A stretch of 64,000 nt of DNA, taken from assembly GCF_000936425.1 (NCBI RefSeq), contig NZ_AVFK01000036.1, positions 1 to 64,000 on the forward strand, read 5' to 3'. The stretch is from Skermanella aerolata KACC 11604. GTDB lineage: Bacteria; Pseudomonadota; Alphaproteobacteria; Azospirillales; Azospirillaceae. Below, one piece after another: positions 34,983 through 43,753 of this stretch. The notes below the pieces were generated by a model. The model had not been told where the DNA came from and made no database searches. It saw only the letters and a list, made by a program, of their open reading frames with translations. The position numbers were made by a program, and so were the translations under genes. Within the stretch, counting starts at the first letter, position 1; each line of letters begins with the position of its first letter.

Positions 34983-35880
34983 CCGGAATACCGGACGCGG
35001 CGTCCCCGGACCGGACGCGCGCATGGTACCGGACCCTGACGTGACAGAGAGGGAGATCCTCGATCATCTCGAGGATATCTGTGCCACCGAGGATTTCAGG
35101 AGGTCGTCCCGGTGCAGTGGCTTTCTCCGCTACGTCGTCGGGGAAACTCTTGCCGGAAGGCCTGACCGCATCAAGGCCTATGCGATAGCCGTTTCCGTGC
35201 TTGGTCGCGACGAGACTTTCGACCCCCAGGTCGATCCGGTGGTCCGGATCGAAGCCGGTCAGCTCAGGCGGCGATTGGAGCATTACTATCTGACTGGCGG
35301 AGCCGGCTCCAGCATCCGGATCGATTTGCCCAAGGGTTCCTACGTACCGAGCTTTAGCCGGACGGCCCAGCCGATGTCGGCGGCAGCGAACGTGGGCAGT
35401 CCGTCTGTCCGCAAGGGCGGGCAGGTGCCGGTTTCAGCCATAAGGTGCGCGGCGGCCGTAGTCGGCACGGGCTTGGCCGTAGCGCTGATGTTCGGACTGG
35501 CCAGACCGTCGTCGTGGACCGTTCGTCCCGTGCCGATGGTCCAGATAAACGCCTTCGTTCCCGCCGATGCTTTGAGTGCGGAGATGGCTTCGGGCCTTCA
35601 GGACGAGCTTCGACGGGCACTGATCGGCCACGACCAGCTCACCGTCGTCAGTATGGAACACGCCGCCGAACCGGCGCCGCCCGACTTCGTGATGGAGGGA
35701 AGTGTCCGTTGCGTCGAAGGCTGGATCCGGGTCAGTGCCAGACTGATGGAAGCACGCACCCGCGCTTACGTGTGGGCGCATGCCTATGACCGTCCGCTGG
35801 CTCCGGAAGCGGTCCTTGCGGATCAGGCTTCCATCGCGGCAGCCATCGCCCGGCAGGTCGCAGTGCCGGCGAACCTATGA
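34975..35880 (+). CDS. Membrane-spanning winged-helix/TolB-like protein (paralogue 2)
   Basis: A 301-aa paralogue of the gene ending at 32808. Shared blocks include ICATEDFRRSSRCSGFLRYVVGETLAGRPDRIKAYAIAVSVLGRDETFDPQVDPVVRIEAGQLRRRLEHYYL and IDLPKGSYVPSF. A membrane helix (AAAVVGTGLAVALMFGLA) and a C-terminal TolB-like region (VMEGSVRCVEGWIRVSARLMEARTRAYVWAHAYDR) follow. ATG 34975 overlaps the upstream stop by 8 bp; ATG 35023 is possible. No cyclase or other output domain. It converges on nrdJ with 22 bp between stops. Confidence 0.75.
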   Translation: MLDRNTGRGVPGPDARMVPDPDVTEREILDHLEDICATEDFRRSSRCSGFLRYVVGETLAGRPDRIKAYAIAVSVLGRDETFDPQVDPVVRIEAGQLRRRLEHYYLTGGAGSSIRIDLPKGSYVPSFSRTAQPMSAAANVGSPSVRKGGQVPVSAIRCAAAVVGTGLAVALMFGLARPSSWTVRPVPMVQINAFVPADALSAEMASGLQDELRRALIGHDQLTVVSMEHAAEPAPPDFVMEGSVRCVEGWIRVSARLMEARTRAYVWAHAYDRPLAPEAVLADQASIAAAIARQVAVPANL

Positions 35881-35902
35881 CGGCCCATATCTACCCGAAG
35901 GC

Positions 35903-38251
35903 TTAAGAGCACTTCGAATAACCGCAGTTCGCGCAGAGGTCGCAGCCTTCCTGGCGTAGCAGGCCGGGCTGTCCGCATTGCGGGCATTGACGCAGGCGAA
36001 CGGGAGGGGATACGTCGCCGGGATCTTCCTCGGTCGACGGCTTGGAGTTGACCCGCTGGCGGGCGCTCTCCTTTGAGTCCCCGGTCATGTACCCGGCATG
36101 GCTCTTGTGTTCCGGCAGGAAGCCGATCTCGATCATGTGCCGCTCGATCACCTCGCCGATGGCGGCAAGAAGGGATGGCACGTAGCGCCCGCCCATCCAC
36201 TGACCGCCGCGCGGATCGAACACCGCCTTCAATTCCTCGACCACGAAGGCGATATCGCCGCCCCGCCGGAAGACGGCGCTGATCATGCGGGTCAGAGCCA
36301 CCGTCCAGGCGTAATGCTCCATGTTCTTGGAGTTGATGAACACTTCGAACGGCCGGCGCCGTCCGTCCTGGATGATGTCGTTCAGGGTGATGTAGAGCGC
36401 ATGGTCGCTTTCCGGCCAGCGCAGCTTGTAAGTCTGCCCGGGCAAAACCTCCGGCCTGTCCAGGGGCTGCGTCATATAGACTATGGCGCCCGCTTCCTGC
36501 ATTTGGCTGGGCGCGGGAGCGGGCGTGCGGGGCTTCGGTTCGGCCTTGGGCTCGGTCTTCTTGACCGCCAGGACCGAACCGGTGATGTCATTGGGGCGGT
36601 ATGTCGTGCATCCCTTGCAGCCCAGATCGTATGCCTGGACGTAGACGTCCTTGAAAGCTTCGAAGGACAGGTCCTCCGGACAGTTGATCGTCTTGGAGAT
36701 GCTGCTGTCGATATACCTTTGGGCCACGGCCTGCATGACCACGTGGGCGGCCGGCGTCAGTGTCTGCACATCCACGAAATATTCGGGCAGGGGAGCGTCC
36801 TCACCGAACTTCTGCCGGAACAGGCGATAGGCGTGATCGGATACTTCCTCCTGCCGTCGGGATCCGTCCGGCATCAGCACTGTCCGGTCGTAGCTGTAGG
36901 CGAAAACAGGTTCGATGCCGGAGGAGATGTTGTCGGCGAACAGCGAAATCGTTCCGGTAGGAGCTATCGACGTCAGGAGCGCGTTGCGGATGCCGTGCTT
37001 CGCGATGGCTTCGCGGACATCGGCGTCCAGCGTACGGACATTGGCGCCCTCCACGAATTTCTCCGAGTCGAACAGCGGGAAGGCGCCTTTTTCAGCCGCC
37101 AATCCGGTCGAAGCCAGATAGGCATGACGGCGCAGCGCCGCCAGCCACTGCTCTGTCAGCGAAACCGCCTGTTCGCTGCCATAACGTGCCCGGCACAGGA
37201 TCAGAGCATCGGCTAGACCGGTGACGCCCAGTCCGATGCGCCGCTTGGCCTTCGCTTCCGCCTGCTGTTCGGGCAGGGGAAAGCGCGATGCATCGACGAC
37301 ATTGTCCATCATCCGGATGGCGACCGGCACCAGTTCCGCCAGCCTGTCCATATCCAGCCGCGCCTGTTCGGTGAACGGGTCGCGTACCAGCGCCGCCAGA
37401 TTGATCGATCCCAGCAGGCAGGCGCCATAGGGAGGCAGCGGTTGCTCTCCACATGGATTAGTTGCAGAAATGCTTTCCGTGTACCACAGATTGTTCTGCT
37501 GGTTGATCCGGTCGATGAAGATTACGCCGGGTTCGGCATAGGCATATGTGGCCCGCATGATGCGGTCCCACAGATCACGCGCCGGGACTGTTTTGAAGAC
37601 GCTGCCATTGAAGACCAGAGGCCATGCATCGTCCTGGCGAACCGCCGTCATGAACGCGTCGGTCACTAGGACCGACAGGTTGAACATGCGCAGCCTGCCG
37701 GCCTCCCGTTTGGCCTCGATGAACGCTTCGATATCGGGGTGGTCGCAGCGCAGCGTCGCCATCATGGCGCCCCTGCGGTGGCCGGCGCTCATGATGGTGC
37801 GGCACATCGCGTCCCAGACATCCATGAAGGACAACGGGCCGGAAGCGTCCGCTCCGACGCCCAGCACCGGAGATCCCTTGGGCCGGAGCGTCGAGAAGTC
37901 ATAGCCGATGCCGCCACCCTGCTGCATGGTCAGCGCCGCTTCCCGCAGGTTGGAGAAGATGCCGCCCATGTCGTCCGGGATCGTCCCCATGACGAAGCAG
38001 TTGAACAGGGTCACCGTGCGTCCCGTACCGGCCCCGGCAATGATGCGGCCCGCCGGTAGGAACTCGAAATTGGACAGTGCCTGGGCGAATCGACGCGTCC
38101 AGTCGGCTGGGTTGGTCTCGACCTCGGCAAGCGCCTTGGCGACACGCGTCCAGGTGTCGCTGACGGTTTTGTCCACAGGCTGACCGTCGAGCATCTTCAA
38201 CCGGTATTTCATATCCCATATCTGCTGGGATATGGCTGCTACGGTCGTCAT
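35903..38251 (-). CDS. nrdJ: Adenosylcobalamin-dependent ribonucleotide reductase (class II)
   Basis: A 782-aa class II enzyme that makes deoxyribonucleotides with adenosylcobalamin, without oxygen. It has FDFSTLRPKGSPV-type active-site context (FSTLRPKGSPVLGVGADASGPLSFMD), AGHRRGAMMATL, NPCGEQPLPPYGACLLGSINLA and a C-terminal zinc-ribbon-like CPQCGQPGLLRQEGCDLCANCGYSKC that carries the electron-relay cysteines. ATG 38251 has gggagag upstream; the longer frame to 38314 is not used. Needs B12, as does Ecm in this window. Confidence 0.97.
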   Translation of the reverse strand: MTTVAAISQQIWDMKYRLKMLDGQPVDKTVSDTWTRVAKALAEVETNPADWTRRFAQALSNFEFLPAGRIIAGAGTGRTVTLFNCFVMGTIPDDMGGIFSNLREAALTMQQGGGIGYDFSTLRPKGSPVLGVGADASGPLSFMDVWDAMCRTIMSAGHRRGAMMATLRCDHPDIEAFIEAKREAGRLRMFNLSVLVTDAFMTAVRQDDAWPLVFNGSVFKTVPARDLWDRIMRATYAYAEPGVIFIDRINQQNNLWYTESISATNPCGEQPLPPYGACLLGSINLAALVRDPFTEQARLDMDRLAELVPVAIRMMDNVVDASRFPLPEQQAEAKAKRRIGLGVTGLADALILCRARYGSEQAVSLTEQWLAALRRHAYLASTGLAAEKGAFPLFDSEKFVEGANVRTLDADVREAIAKHGIRNALLTSIAPTGTISLFADNISSGIEPVFAYSYDRTVLMPDGSRRQEEVSDHAYRLFRQKFGEDAPLPEYFVDVQTLTPAAHVVMQAVAQRYIDSSISKTINCPEDLSFEAFKDVYVQAYDLGCKGCTTYRPNDITGSVLAVKKTEPKAEPKPRTPAPAPSQMQEAGAIVYMTQPLDRPEVLPGQTYKLRWPESDHALYITLNDIIQDGRRRPFEVFINSKNMEHYAWTVALTRMISAVFRRGGDIAFVVEELKAVFDPRGGQWMGGRYVPSLLAAIGEVIERHMIEIGFLPEHKSHAGYMTGDSKESARQRVNSKPSTEEDPGDVSPPVRLRQCPQCGQPGLLRQEGCDLCANCGYSKCS

Positions 38252-38399
38252 TCCGCTCTCCCGTCTGGCGTTCGATCCTGAGAAGACCAAATCGTCGAAT
38301 ACACGCAAAAACAAGAGTTTCCGAGATTTTGACGATTGGCAAGATGAACTTTACGGCCAGCGGATCATTCGATCGACAAGCTATAGTTCATGATTTGTT

Positions 38400-38423
38400 C
38401 CAAAAAGAGGCGCACTTGCGCCT
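38400..38423 (-). terminator. Rho-independent terminator (minus strand) after plsC
   Basis: On the minus strand a 6-bp stem (AGGCGC and GCGCCT, loop AAGT) is followed by CTTTTTG. It lies about 95 bp after the plsC stop and about 150 bp before nrdJ. It could end plsC transcription or attenuate read-through into nrdJ. Confidence 0.7.
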
Positions 38424-38492
38424 TATGCTGGAAGGACGGGTTTGTCTTCCCTTGGACATATGGACCGGCGGAAAAGAGGCGCGTAGATCCAC

Positions 38493-38505
38493 AGAGTTTT
38501 CCACA
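38493..38505 (-). promoter_or_regulatory. Tandem DnaA-box-like motifs upstream of nrdJ
   Basis: On the minus strand TGTGGAAAA and TGTGGATCT lie 12 bp apart and differ from the DnaA box TGTGGATAA by one and two bases. They start about 15 bp beyond the plsC stop. DnaA regulates the ribonucleotide reductase operon in E. coli; the same link here is only inferred, and the terminator at 38400-38423 lies between the motifs and nrdJ. Confidence 0.35.
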
Positions 38506-38517
38506 GGCTAAACAAAC

Positions 38518-39294
38518 CTAAGGCACGGCGGCGGGCGCTCCATTGGGCAGCGGCCTCGACGGCTTGACCGTGGGCGGTCCACCGGCTTCCACAACCAAGC
38601 GGTCGCTTGCAGCCTCCAGCCTGGATTCCAGCTCCGCCATGACGGCATCGCGGCTCAACCCTGGCTGGATCGGCGGTAGGAACTCGACGACGATCCGGCC
38701 TGCATGCTTCCGGAAGCTGCGCCGTCCCCAATAGATGCCTGAGTTGAGAGCCATCGGTACGATAGGGATGTTCAGTTCCTTATACAGGACGGCGACCCCT
38801 ACCCGATAAGGGAGATAACGCCCGACAGCCGTCCGTGTTCCCTGCGGAAAGATCACGATGGGCCGGCCTTCCGCCTTGACGCTCCGGGCTCCCTCCACCA
38901 TCGAGGCGATGGCGCGGCCCCGGGCACCACGATCGACCGAGATCATCTTGGCCTTGGCTGCATACCAGCCCCAGATCGGCACCCACAGCAGTTCCCGCTT
39001 CAGTATGACGGCGGGGTCATCGAGCAGCAGGTGGAGCTTCATGGTTTCCCAGGCGGACTGGTGCTTTGCCGCCAGCACGTAGGACCCTTCACGCGGCAGG
39101 TTCTCCTGCCCCCTTACCTCATAGTCGAGGCCCAGGATCGTGCGCTCCAGGAAGTGGATGGTGCTCATGTACCATTCCACCACGTGCACCATCTGCCGAC
39201 GCGGAAGCAGCAGCATCCATAGCAGGCCGAAGCAGCACACCGTCGTCCAAGTGAAGAACGCGATATTGAAGAGGAGCGAACGGGCGGCGGTCAT
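38518..39294 (-). CDS. plsC: 1-acyl-sn-glycerol-3-phosphate acyltransferase
   Basis: A 258-aa membrane enzyme that makes phosphatidic acid from lysophosphatidic acid. It has an N-terminal hydrophobic segment, the acyltransferase motif AAKHQSAWETMKLH (HX4E, a variant of HX4D seen in relatives), the FPQGTRT box and the PIVPMALNSGIYWG region. ATG 39294 is used; a TTG five codons upstream is open. It is followed at 38400-38423 by a terminator. Confidence 0.92.
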   Translation of the reverse strand: MTAARSLLFNIAFFTWTTVCCFGLLWMLLLPRRQMVHVVEWYMSTIHFLERTILGLDYEVRGQENLPREGSYVLAAKHQSAWETMKLHLLLDDPAVILKRELLWVPIWGWYAAKAKMISVDRGARGRAIASMVEGARSVKAEGRPIVIFPQGTRTAVGRYLPYRVGVAVLYKELNIPIVPMALNSGIYWGRRSFRKHAGRIVVEFLPPIQPGLSRDAVMAELESRLEAASDRLVVEAGGPPTVKPSRPLPNGAPAAVP

Positions 39295-39436
39295 GGGTTC
39301 CGGGGGCAAGGATATCGAGCGGGCAGCGAGTGCCGGAGGGTGTTTCTAGCGGGTTCTCGCGGCGGATTCCAGTGCGGCCTGCCAAATGGCTTTGCGTGTG
39401 GAGGTCGCGGGGGCCGGCGCCGTCGGAAGACGCGGC

Positions 39437-40588
39437 CTACCGTCGCGCCGTTCGCGTCAGTTCGTGGATGAGGATGGCGGCCGTCGCCGCGACGTTGAGC
39501 GACTGCACTCGCCCGGAGCCGGTCAAGGTCGCGACGCCTTCGCAGGCATGCAGGGTAGCGGCGCCCAAGCCCTCCTCCTCGTTGCCGAGCACGATCGCGA
39601 CGGGGCGGCCGTCCGATGACATCCGGTCCAGGGGTTCTCCCCGGCCAAGCGCCGTCCCGAGCACCTTGTAGCTGGACTTCAACTGCTGGAGTACCTTGGG
39701 AAAACCGGTCGCCTTGTAGAGCCGGACATGCTCCATGCCGCCCTCGGCAACGCGGTAGCTGGCTTCCGACGGCCCGGCCTGCGAGGGATGGTCGGAAATG
39801 ACGATGCGATCGAGGCCGAAGAAGGCCGCCGTCCGGACGATGGCGCCCAGGTTGTGCGGATTGCCGATCCCATCCAGCAGCAGCAGGGGCTTTCCCTCCG
39901 CCGCCCAGCGCTTCGCTTCCGCCGGGTCGAAGTTCATGATCGGGCGGAGCCCCGTCACGGCGACGACGCCGCCATGGAGCACGGTGCCCGCTACCCGCGC
40001 GAGTTCGTCCGCATCGACCTGACGGTACGGCTTGCGAGCCTTGCCCAACTCCTTGCAGAAGCCCGCGACGGCTGCCGCGTTCCGTTCGTCGAAGAACAGC
40101 CGTTCCACCAGCCGCCCGTTCCGCTCGAACAGCGCGGCGACGGCGGGAAGGCCGGTGATACGCAGCATCTTGGGTGCCGGCTCCGGTGGACGATCCATCA
40201 ACTGCGGCTCATCGCGGCGGAGCCGAGGCGCTCTTGCCGCCGGGCGCTGGCCCTTGCCCGGCGGCCTGCTCGATGAACGCGGCCCCTTGGCGGCGGGCGT
40301 CGAATCCGTCGAAGGCGTCCGGGGCGCGGATGCCCTGTTCGAGCCTGAAGAGGGTCGGGGGCCGGAACGCGTGCCCGGCTCGGTCCGGCCGGCAGCCTCG
40401 GCGCGGGATCCGGAGGAAGCTCCCGGCGAACGCTCCGGCCGCACCCTTTCCGGACGGGATCTCTCCGGCCGTGCCTTATCTGGTCGTGCCTTATCCGGCC
40501 GTGTCTTGTCCGGGCGGCTATCCGACGGCGGGCGCGGTTCCGCAGGCGGACGGCCCGACGGGTCTCTGGAGCGGGGCGGCTTGGGCAT
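39437..40588 (-). CDS. TrmH/SpoU-family RNA methyltransferase
   Basis: A 383-aa 2'-O-ribose RNA methyltransferase (rRNA or tRNA). The first 125 residues are a Pro/Arg/Asp-rich tail with a repeated RPDKx/RPERx pentapeptide. An L30e-like substrate domain follows, then the SPOUT domain with motif 1 NPHNLGAIVRTAAFFG, motif 2 VLGNEEEGLG and motif 3 SLNVAATAAILIHEL. ATG 40588 is used because upstream frame belongs to the YdcF-like gene region. The long tail resembles RNA-binding extensions in alphaproteobacterial homologues. Confidence 0.92.
   Translation of the reverse strand: MPKPPRSRDPSGRPPAEPRPPSDSRPDKTRPDKARPDKARPERSRPERVRPERSPGASSGSRAEAAGRTEPGTRSGPRPSSGSNRASAPRTPSTDSTPAAKGPRSSSRPPGKGQRPAARAPRLRRDEPQLMDRPPEPAPKMLRITGLPAVAALFERNGRLVERLFFDERNAAAVAGFCKELGKARKPYRQVDADELARVAGTVLHGGVVAVTGLRPIMNFDPAEAKRWAAEGKPLLLLDGIGNPHNLGAIVRTAAFFGLDRIVISDHPSQAGPSEASYRVAEGGMEHVRLYKATGFPKVLQQLKSSYKVLGTALGRGEPLDRMSSDGRPVAIVLGNEEEGLGAATLHACEGVATLTGSGRVQSLNVAATAAILIHELTRTARR
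40471..40515 (-). repeat. 15-bp imperfect tandem repeat inside the TrmH-family gene
   Basis: Three 15-bp units begin cgtgcc/cgtgtc and encode RPDKT, RPDKA, RPDKA; related RPERx units continue. It codes for the basic disordered tail and may vary in copy number among strains. Confidence 0.7.
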
Positions 40589-40617
40589 GGGATCGAAATT
40601 CCTGCTGGAAGCGGCGT

Positions 40618-41220
40618 TCAGCCCCGCAGCGTGTACCGCGCCAGGGCGAACAGGTATTTGTTGTATTCGTTTACGATCAGGGCCAGCGTTCCCGGCCAGC
40701 GCCACCAGTCGGCCAGCCTGACGGCGTTGGGTGCTACGGGATGCGGCACCACGTCCGCCTCCGGCAGGGCTATGCTGAACTCCAGCAGGCTTCTGCGCAT
40801 GTGGTAGTTGGACGTCACCAGACGCAACGAAGAATAATGCCGGCTGCGCATCCAGGCCGCCGTTTCCGCGGCGTTGCCCACGGTGTCGCCAGCTTGATAG
40901 CCCAGAACGATGCAGCATTCCAGCGTGCTGGGCTCCAGCCGGGATGCCCGCAGCATTTCCCGTAGTTCGACGCCCTGGTGTACGCCTGAAACGAACAGCG
41001 TGCGTCCCAATCCTTCGGACAATAACTGGACACCGGTAGCGATCCGGTCGCTGCCGCCGGTCAGGACGACGATGGCATCGGTCGCCCGGTCGGCCCAACC
41101 CTCCTCACGCGGGATGGTCTGGGCGAACCAGATCAGGCCCGTCAACCATGCCGCCAGCGCCAGACCGGCCAGGATCACCGGCGGCAGCAGCACGCGCGCC
41201 ACGCGCTGCACCAGAATCAC
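40618..41220 (-). CDS. YdcF/DUF218-family membrane protein
   Basis: A 200-aa protein with an N-terminal membrane helix (VLLPPVILAGLALAAWLTGLIWFA) and a DUF218 domain: DAIVVLTGGSDRIATGVQLL, TLFVSGVHQGVELREML, NAAETAAWMRSRHYSSLRLVTSNYHMRRSLLEF. This is the SanA/ElyC/YdcF class linked to envelope or peptidoglycan-carrier metabolism. The GTG start at 41220 overlaps the ftsX stop by 4 bp, so it is in the ftsEX operon. Confidence 0.9.
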   Translation of the reverse strand: MILVQRVARVLLPPVILAGLALAAWLTGLIWFAQTIPREEGWADRATDAIVVLTGGSDRIATGVQLLSEGLGRTLFVSGVHQGVELREMLRASRLEPSTLECCIVLGYQAGDTVGNAAETAAWMRSRHYSSLRLVTSNYHMRRSLLEFSIALPEADVVPHPVAPNAVRLADWWRWPGTLALIVNEYNKYLFALARYTLRG

Positions 41221-42098
41221 GGCAGCCGCGCCAAGGCGCGCATGACGGTCAGACGTGCCGTAACCGCCGCCAGCAAGGCCGCGATCAGCGGGACGCCGGC
41301 GAGGGACAGGAACTGCAACGGAGTCAGGCTCATGTCCGGCATCAGTCCGGCCGAAAACTCGCCGCTCGCGCGCGTCAGACCGAACAGTGTCGCCGCGGCC
41401 AGCACCGTACCGGCAATCCCGCCACGTACGGCCAGCCCCAGCACGTGGCTTTGGAACTGGCGGGCGACATAGCGGTCCGGCGCACCCATGACGTGAAGCA
41501 GTTCGACGACCGCGCCATGGATGGCAAGGCCGGCGCGCGATACGAAGATGACCGTGGCGACGGCGGCGCCGCCGACCAGGGCCACCACGCCCAGGGCCAC
41601 CGTCTCGACCGCCCGCGCGATCGTCAGCACGTCCTTCAGCCATGCGGCATGGTCGTCCACCTCGGCGCCGGGCACCGCCGCCTTCAGGCGCTGGGCCAAG
41701 CCGCGTACGTCGATCCTGCCGCCGGACATTGTCACGTCGATCAGCGCCGGCACCGGCAAGCCGGCGCTGAGAGCGCCGTCGCCCAGCCAGGGTTCCAGAA
41801 GTCCGGCCATCTGTTCGGACTTCAAGGGTTCCGCCCTGGATATGCCGGGGGTCGCGCGCAGCACTCCCAGGGCGGACTCGACACGGGCGTCCAGGCTCGG
41901 TTGGCCATCGGGCAGGGGCGGGACCTGGATCGTCAAAGTGCCGGCCAATCCCCTGTCCCAACGTTGCGCCATGCCGGACAGGACCATGGACCCGGCGAGC
42001 GCCAGGATCGCCAGATAGACCATCAGCGCGATGATCCAGGGAAGGAAGCGGCCAGTAACGTCACGTTGCAGCGGCAGATCGTAGTGGGTACGGAACAT
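41217..42098 (-). CDS. ftsX: Cell division permease-like protein FtsX
   Basis: A 293-aa protein of FtsX length and shape: N-terminal helix (IIALMVYLAILALAGSMVL), an extracytoplasmic loop and three C-terminal helices (TVALGVVALVGGAAVATVIFV, VRGGIAGTVLAAATLFGLT, LSLAGVPLIAALLAAVTA). With FtsE it controls peptidoglycan hydrolases at the division site. Its ATG overlaps the ftsE stop by 1-4 bp (ATGA). Confidence 0.93.
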   Translation of the reverse strand: MFRTHYDLPLQRDVTGRFLPWIIALMVYLAILALAGSMVLSGMAQRWDRGLAGTLTIQVPPLPDGQPSLDARVESALGVLRATPGISRAEPLKSEQMAGLLEPWLGDGALSAGLPVPALIDVTMSGGRIDVRGLAQRLKAAVPGAEVDDHAAWLKDVLTIARAVETVALGVVALVGGAAVATVIFVSRAGLAIHGAVVELLHVMGAPDRYVARQFQSHVLGLAVRGGIAGTVLAAATLFGLTRASGEFSAGLMPDMSLTPLQFLSLAGVPLIAALLAAVTARLTVMRALARLP

Positions 42099-42784
42099 CA
42101 GGCGATCCGGGTTGCGGTAGCGTTCCGTGGCAGGTGCTGGAGCATGCCCTTGTCCAGGACCATGCGCGCATAGCCGAATCGCTCGATCATCATTTCGTTA
42201 TGGGTCGCGATCACGATCGTCGTGCCGAGCTTGTTCAGTTCCTCGAACAGGTGAAGCAGCCGCATGCCGATCCGGTCGTCGACGTTGCCCGTGGGCTCGT
42301 CGGCCAGCAGGAGGCTGGGACGCGTGATCACGGCGCGGGCGATGGCGACCCGCTGCTGCTGTCCTCCGGACAGCGTGGCCGGCTTGTCGTTCAGGTGATC
42401 GCCAAGGCCGACCCAGCTCAGCAGTTCGGCGACGTGCTCGCGGACCTGACCTTCCTTGGCGCCGGCGACGCGCAGGGGCAAGGCTACATTGTCCAGGGCC
42501 GACAGGTGGTCGAGCAGTTGGAAGTCTTGGAACACCACGCCGATCCGCCGGCGCAATGGCGGCAGCTCGGCCCGTTTCAGCGATGCCACGTCATGACCGA
42601 ACATGGTGATGAGGCCGCGCGACGGCCGATGGGCAAGGTACATGAGGCGAAGCAGCGAAGACTTGCCGGCGCCGCTGGCGCCGGTCAGGAAATGGAACGT
42701 CCCCGGTTCCAATGTGAAGCTGACATCGCGCAGCACTTCCGGCCCCGTGCCGTAGCGCATGCCGACATTCTCGAAACGAATCAA
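42098..42784 (-). CDS. ftsE: Cell division ATP-binding protein FtsE
   Basis: A 228-aa ABC ATPase with Walker [10 protein letters not shown], signature LSGGQQQR, Walker [13 protein letters not shown] and the H-loop [10 protein letters not shown]. It starts [24 protein letters not shown] use the TTG at 42784, which gives the usual FtsE N-terminus and has gagg upstream; the frame open to 42832 adds an atypical leader. It is first in the operon ftsE-ftsX-ydcF-like and divergent from the zinc-ribbon gene. Confidence 0.95.
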   Translation of the reverse strand: MIRFENVGMRYGTGPEVLRDVSFTLEPGTFHFLTGASGAGKSSLLRLMYLAHRPSRGLITMFGHDVASLKRAELPPLRRRIGVVFQDFQLLDHLSALDNVALPLRVAGAKEGQVREHVAELLSWVGLGDHLNDKPATLSGGQQQRVAIARAVITRPSLLLADEPTGNVDDRIGMRLLHLFEELNKLGTTIVIATHNEMMIERFGYARMVLDKGMLQHLPRNATATRIA

Positions 42785-42969
42785 ATTCTCTGACCTCGGT
42801 AACCTGAGTCGGCGCGCAGCATCGCACGCCACCCCCGAGGGCGTCTACAACAGTGGTGCGGCCGTTGATTTCACGGCGCTTTAGGAGCATCGACAAGCCC
42901 CCGACTTGCTTAATACCTCCTTAGTTTCTATAAGACATCCTACGAATCCACGAATTATTCACGCCATTT

Positions 42970-43641
42970 ATGATCCTCACCTGCCCGACCTGCTCTACCC
43001 GCTATTCGGTCGAACCCTCCAATCTTGGCAGGGACGGGCGGGTGGTTCGTTGCGTCAAATGCGGTCATACCTGGATGCAGCGTCCACCGGCCGATATGCC
43101 GAAATCGGTGGACCTGGATTTCACCCCTCCGCCGGAAGAGGTCAAGCCGATCCCGCCCGGATCGAACTTGCCTGCCATCCGCAAGCAGGACAAGCCGAAG
43201 GCGTCCAAGAAGCCGCTCGTCATATCGGCCGTGGCCGCGGCACTCCTTCTGCTGGTCGGCGGCGTCTTCATGCGTCAGGATATCGTCGAACTCTGGCCGC
43301 CGGCGGCGCGTCTGTTCGAAACCGTCGGGCTACCGGTCGACGCCCTGGGCGCCGGACTTCAGTTGCAGCATGTCCGGTCGGAGAAGCGGGTCGAGGACGG
43401 GATCACCGTCCTCGTGATCGAGGGACAGGTCGTCAACGTCTCCGACCGCGAGCGCCCGGTGCCGCCGCTGCGCGCCGTGTCGCTCGGTCCGGACAAGGCA
43501 CCGCTCGGCGACTGGACGTTCACGGCGTCGCATGAGACGCTGCTTCCGGGCGAGATCGCGACCTTCGTCAGTCAGATGCGGGAACCCGCTGGCGTGATCT
43601 CCGAAATCGCCATCACGTTCCAGCCCGCACACGGCGGCTGA
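42970..43641 (+). CDS. MJ0042-type zinc-ribbon protein (DUF3426-like)
   Basis: A 223-aa protein with an N-terminal zinc-ribbon (TCPTCSTRYSVEPSNLGRDGRVVRCVKCGHTW), a low-complexity linker, a membrane helix (LVISAVAAALLLLVGGVFM) and a C-terminal extracytoplasmic domain (HVRSEKRVEDGITVLVIEGQVVNVSDRERPVPPLRAV) typical of DUF3426. Family members sit beside ftsEX in many alphaproteobacteria. The exact role is unknown. No strong ribosome-binding site. Confidence 0.88.
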   Translation: MILTCPTCSTRYSVEPSNLGRDGRVVRCVKCGHTWMQRPPADMPKSVDLDFTPPPEEVKPIPPGSNLPAIRKQDKPKASKKPLVISAVAAALLLLVGGVFMRQDIVELWPPAARLFETVGLPVDALGAGLQLQHVRSEKRVEDGITVLVIEGQVVNVSDRERPVPPLRAVSLGPDKAPLGDWTFTASHETLLPGEIATFVSQMREPAGVISEIAITFQPAHGG

Positions 43642-43753
43642 ACTACCCCCGCTGCGGAAAGCGGACCTTCGGCGGCGTCATGGACCGGCGGCCCGGCGTC
43701 CGGCTTACTGGCGGGAGCAGGTTTTTCCTTTCCGCGCTCGCGAGCACAATTCG

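Noticed and set aside
42905-42919. TTAA-N7-TTAG, a near CtrA motif between ftsE and the zinc-ribbon gene
   Set aside because: One mismatch in an otherwise short motif in an AT-richer gap is expected by chance; reported as weak only.
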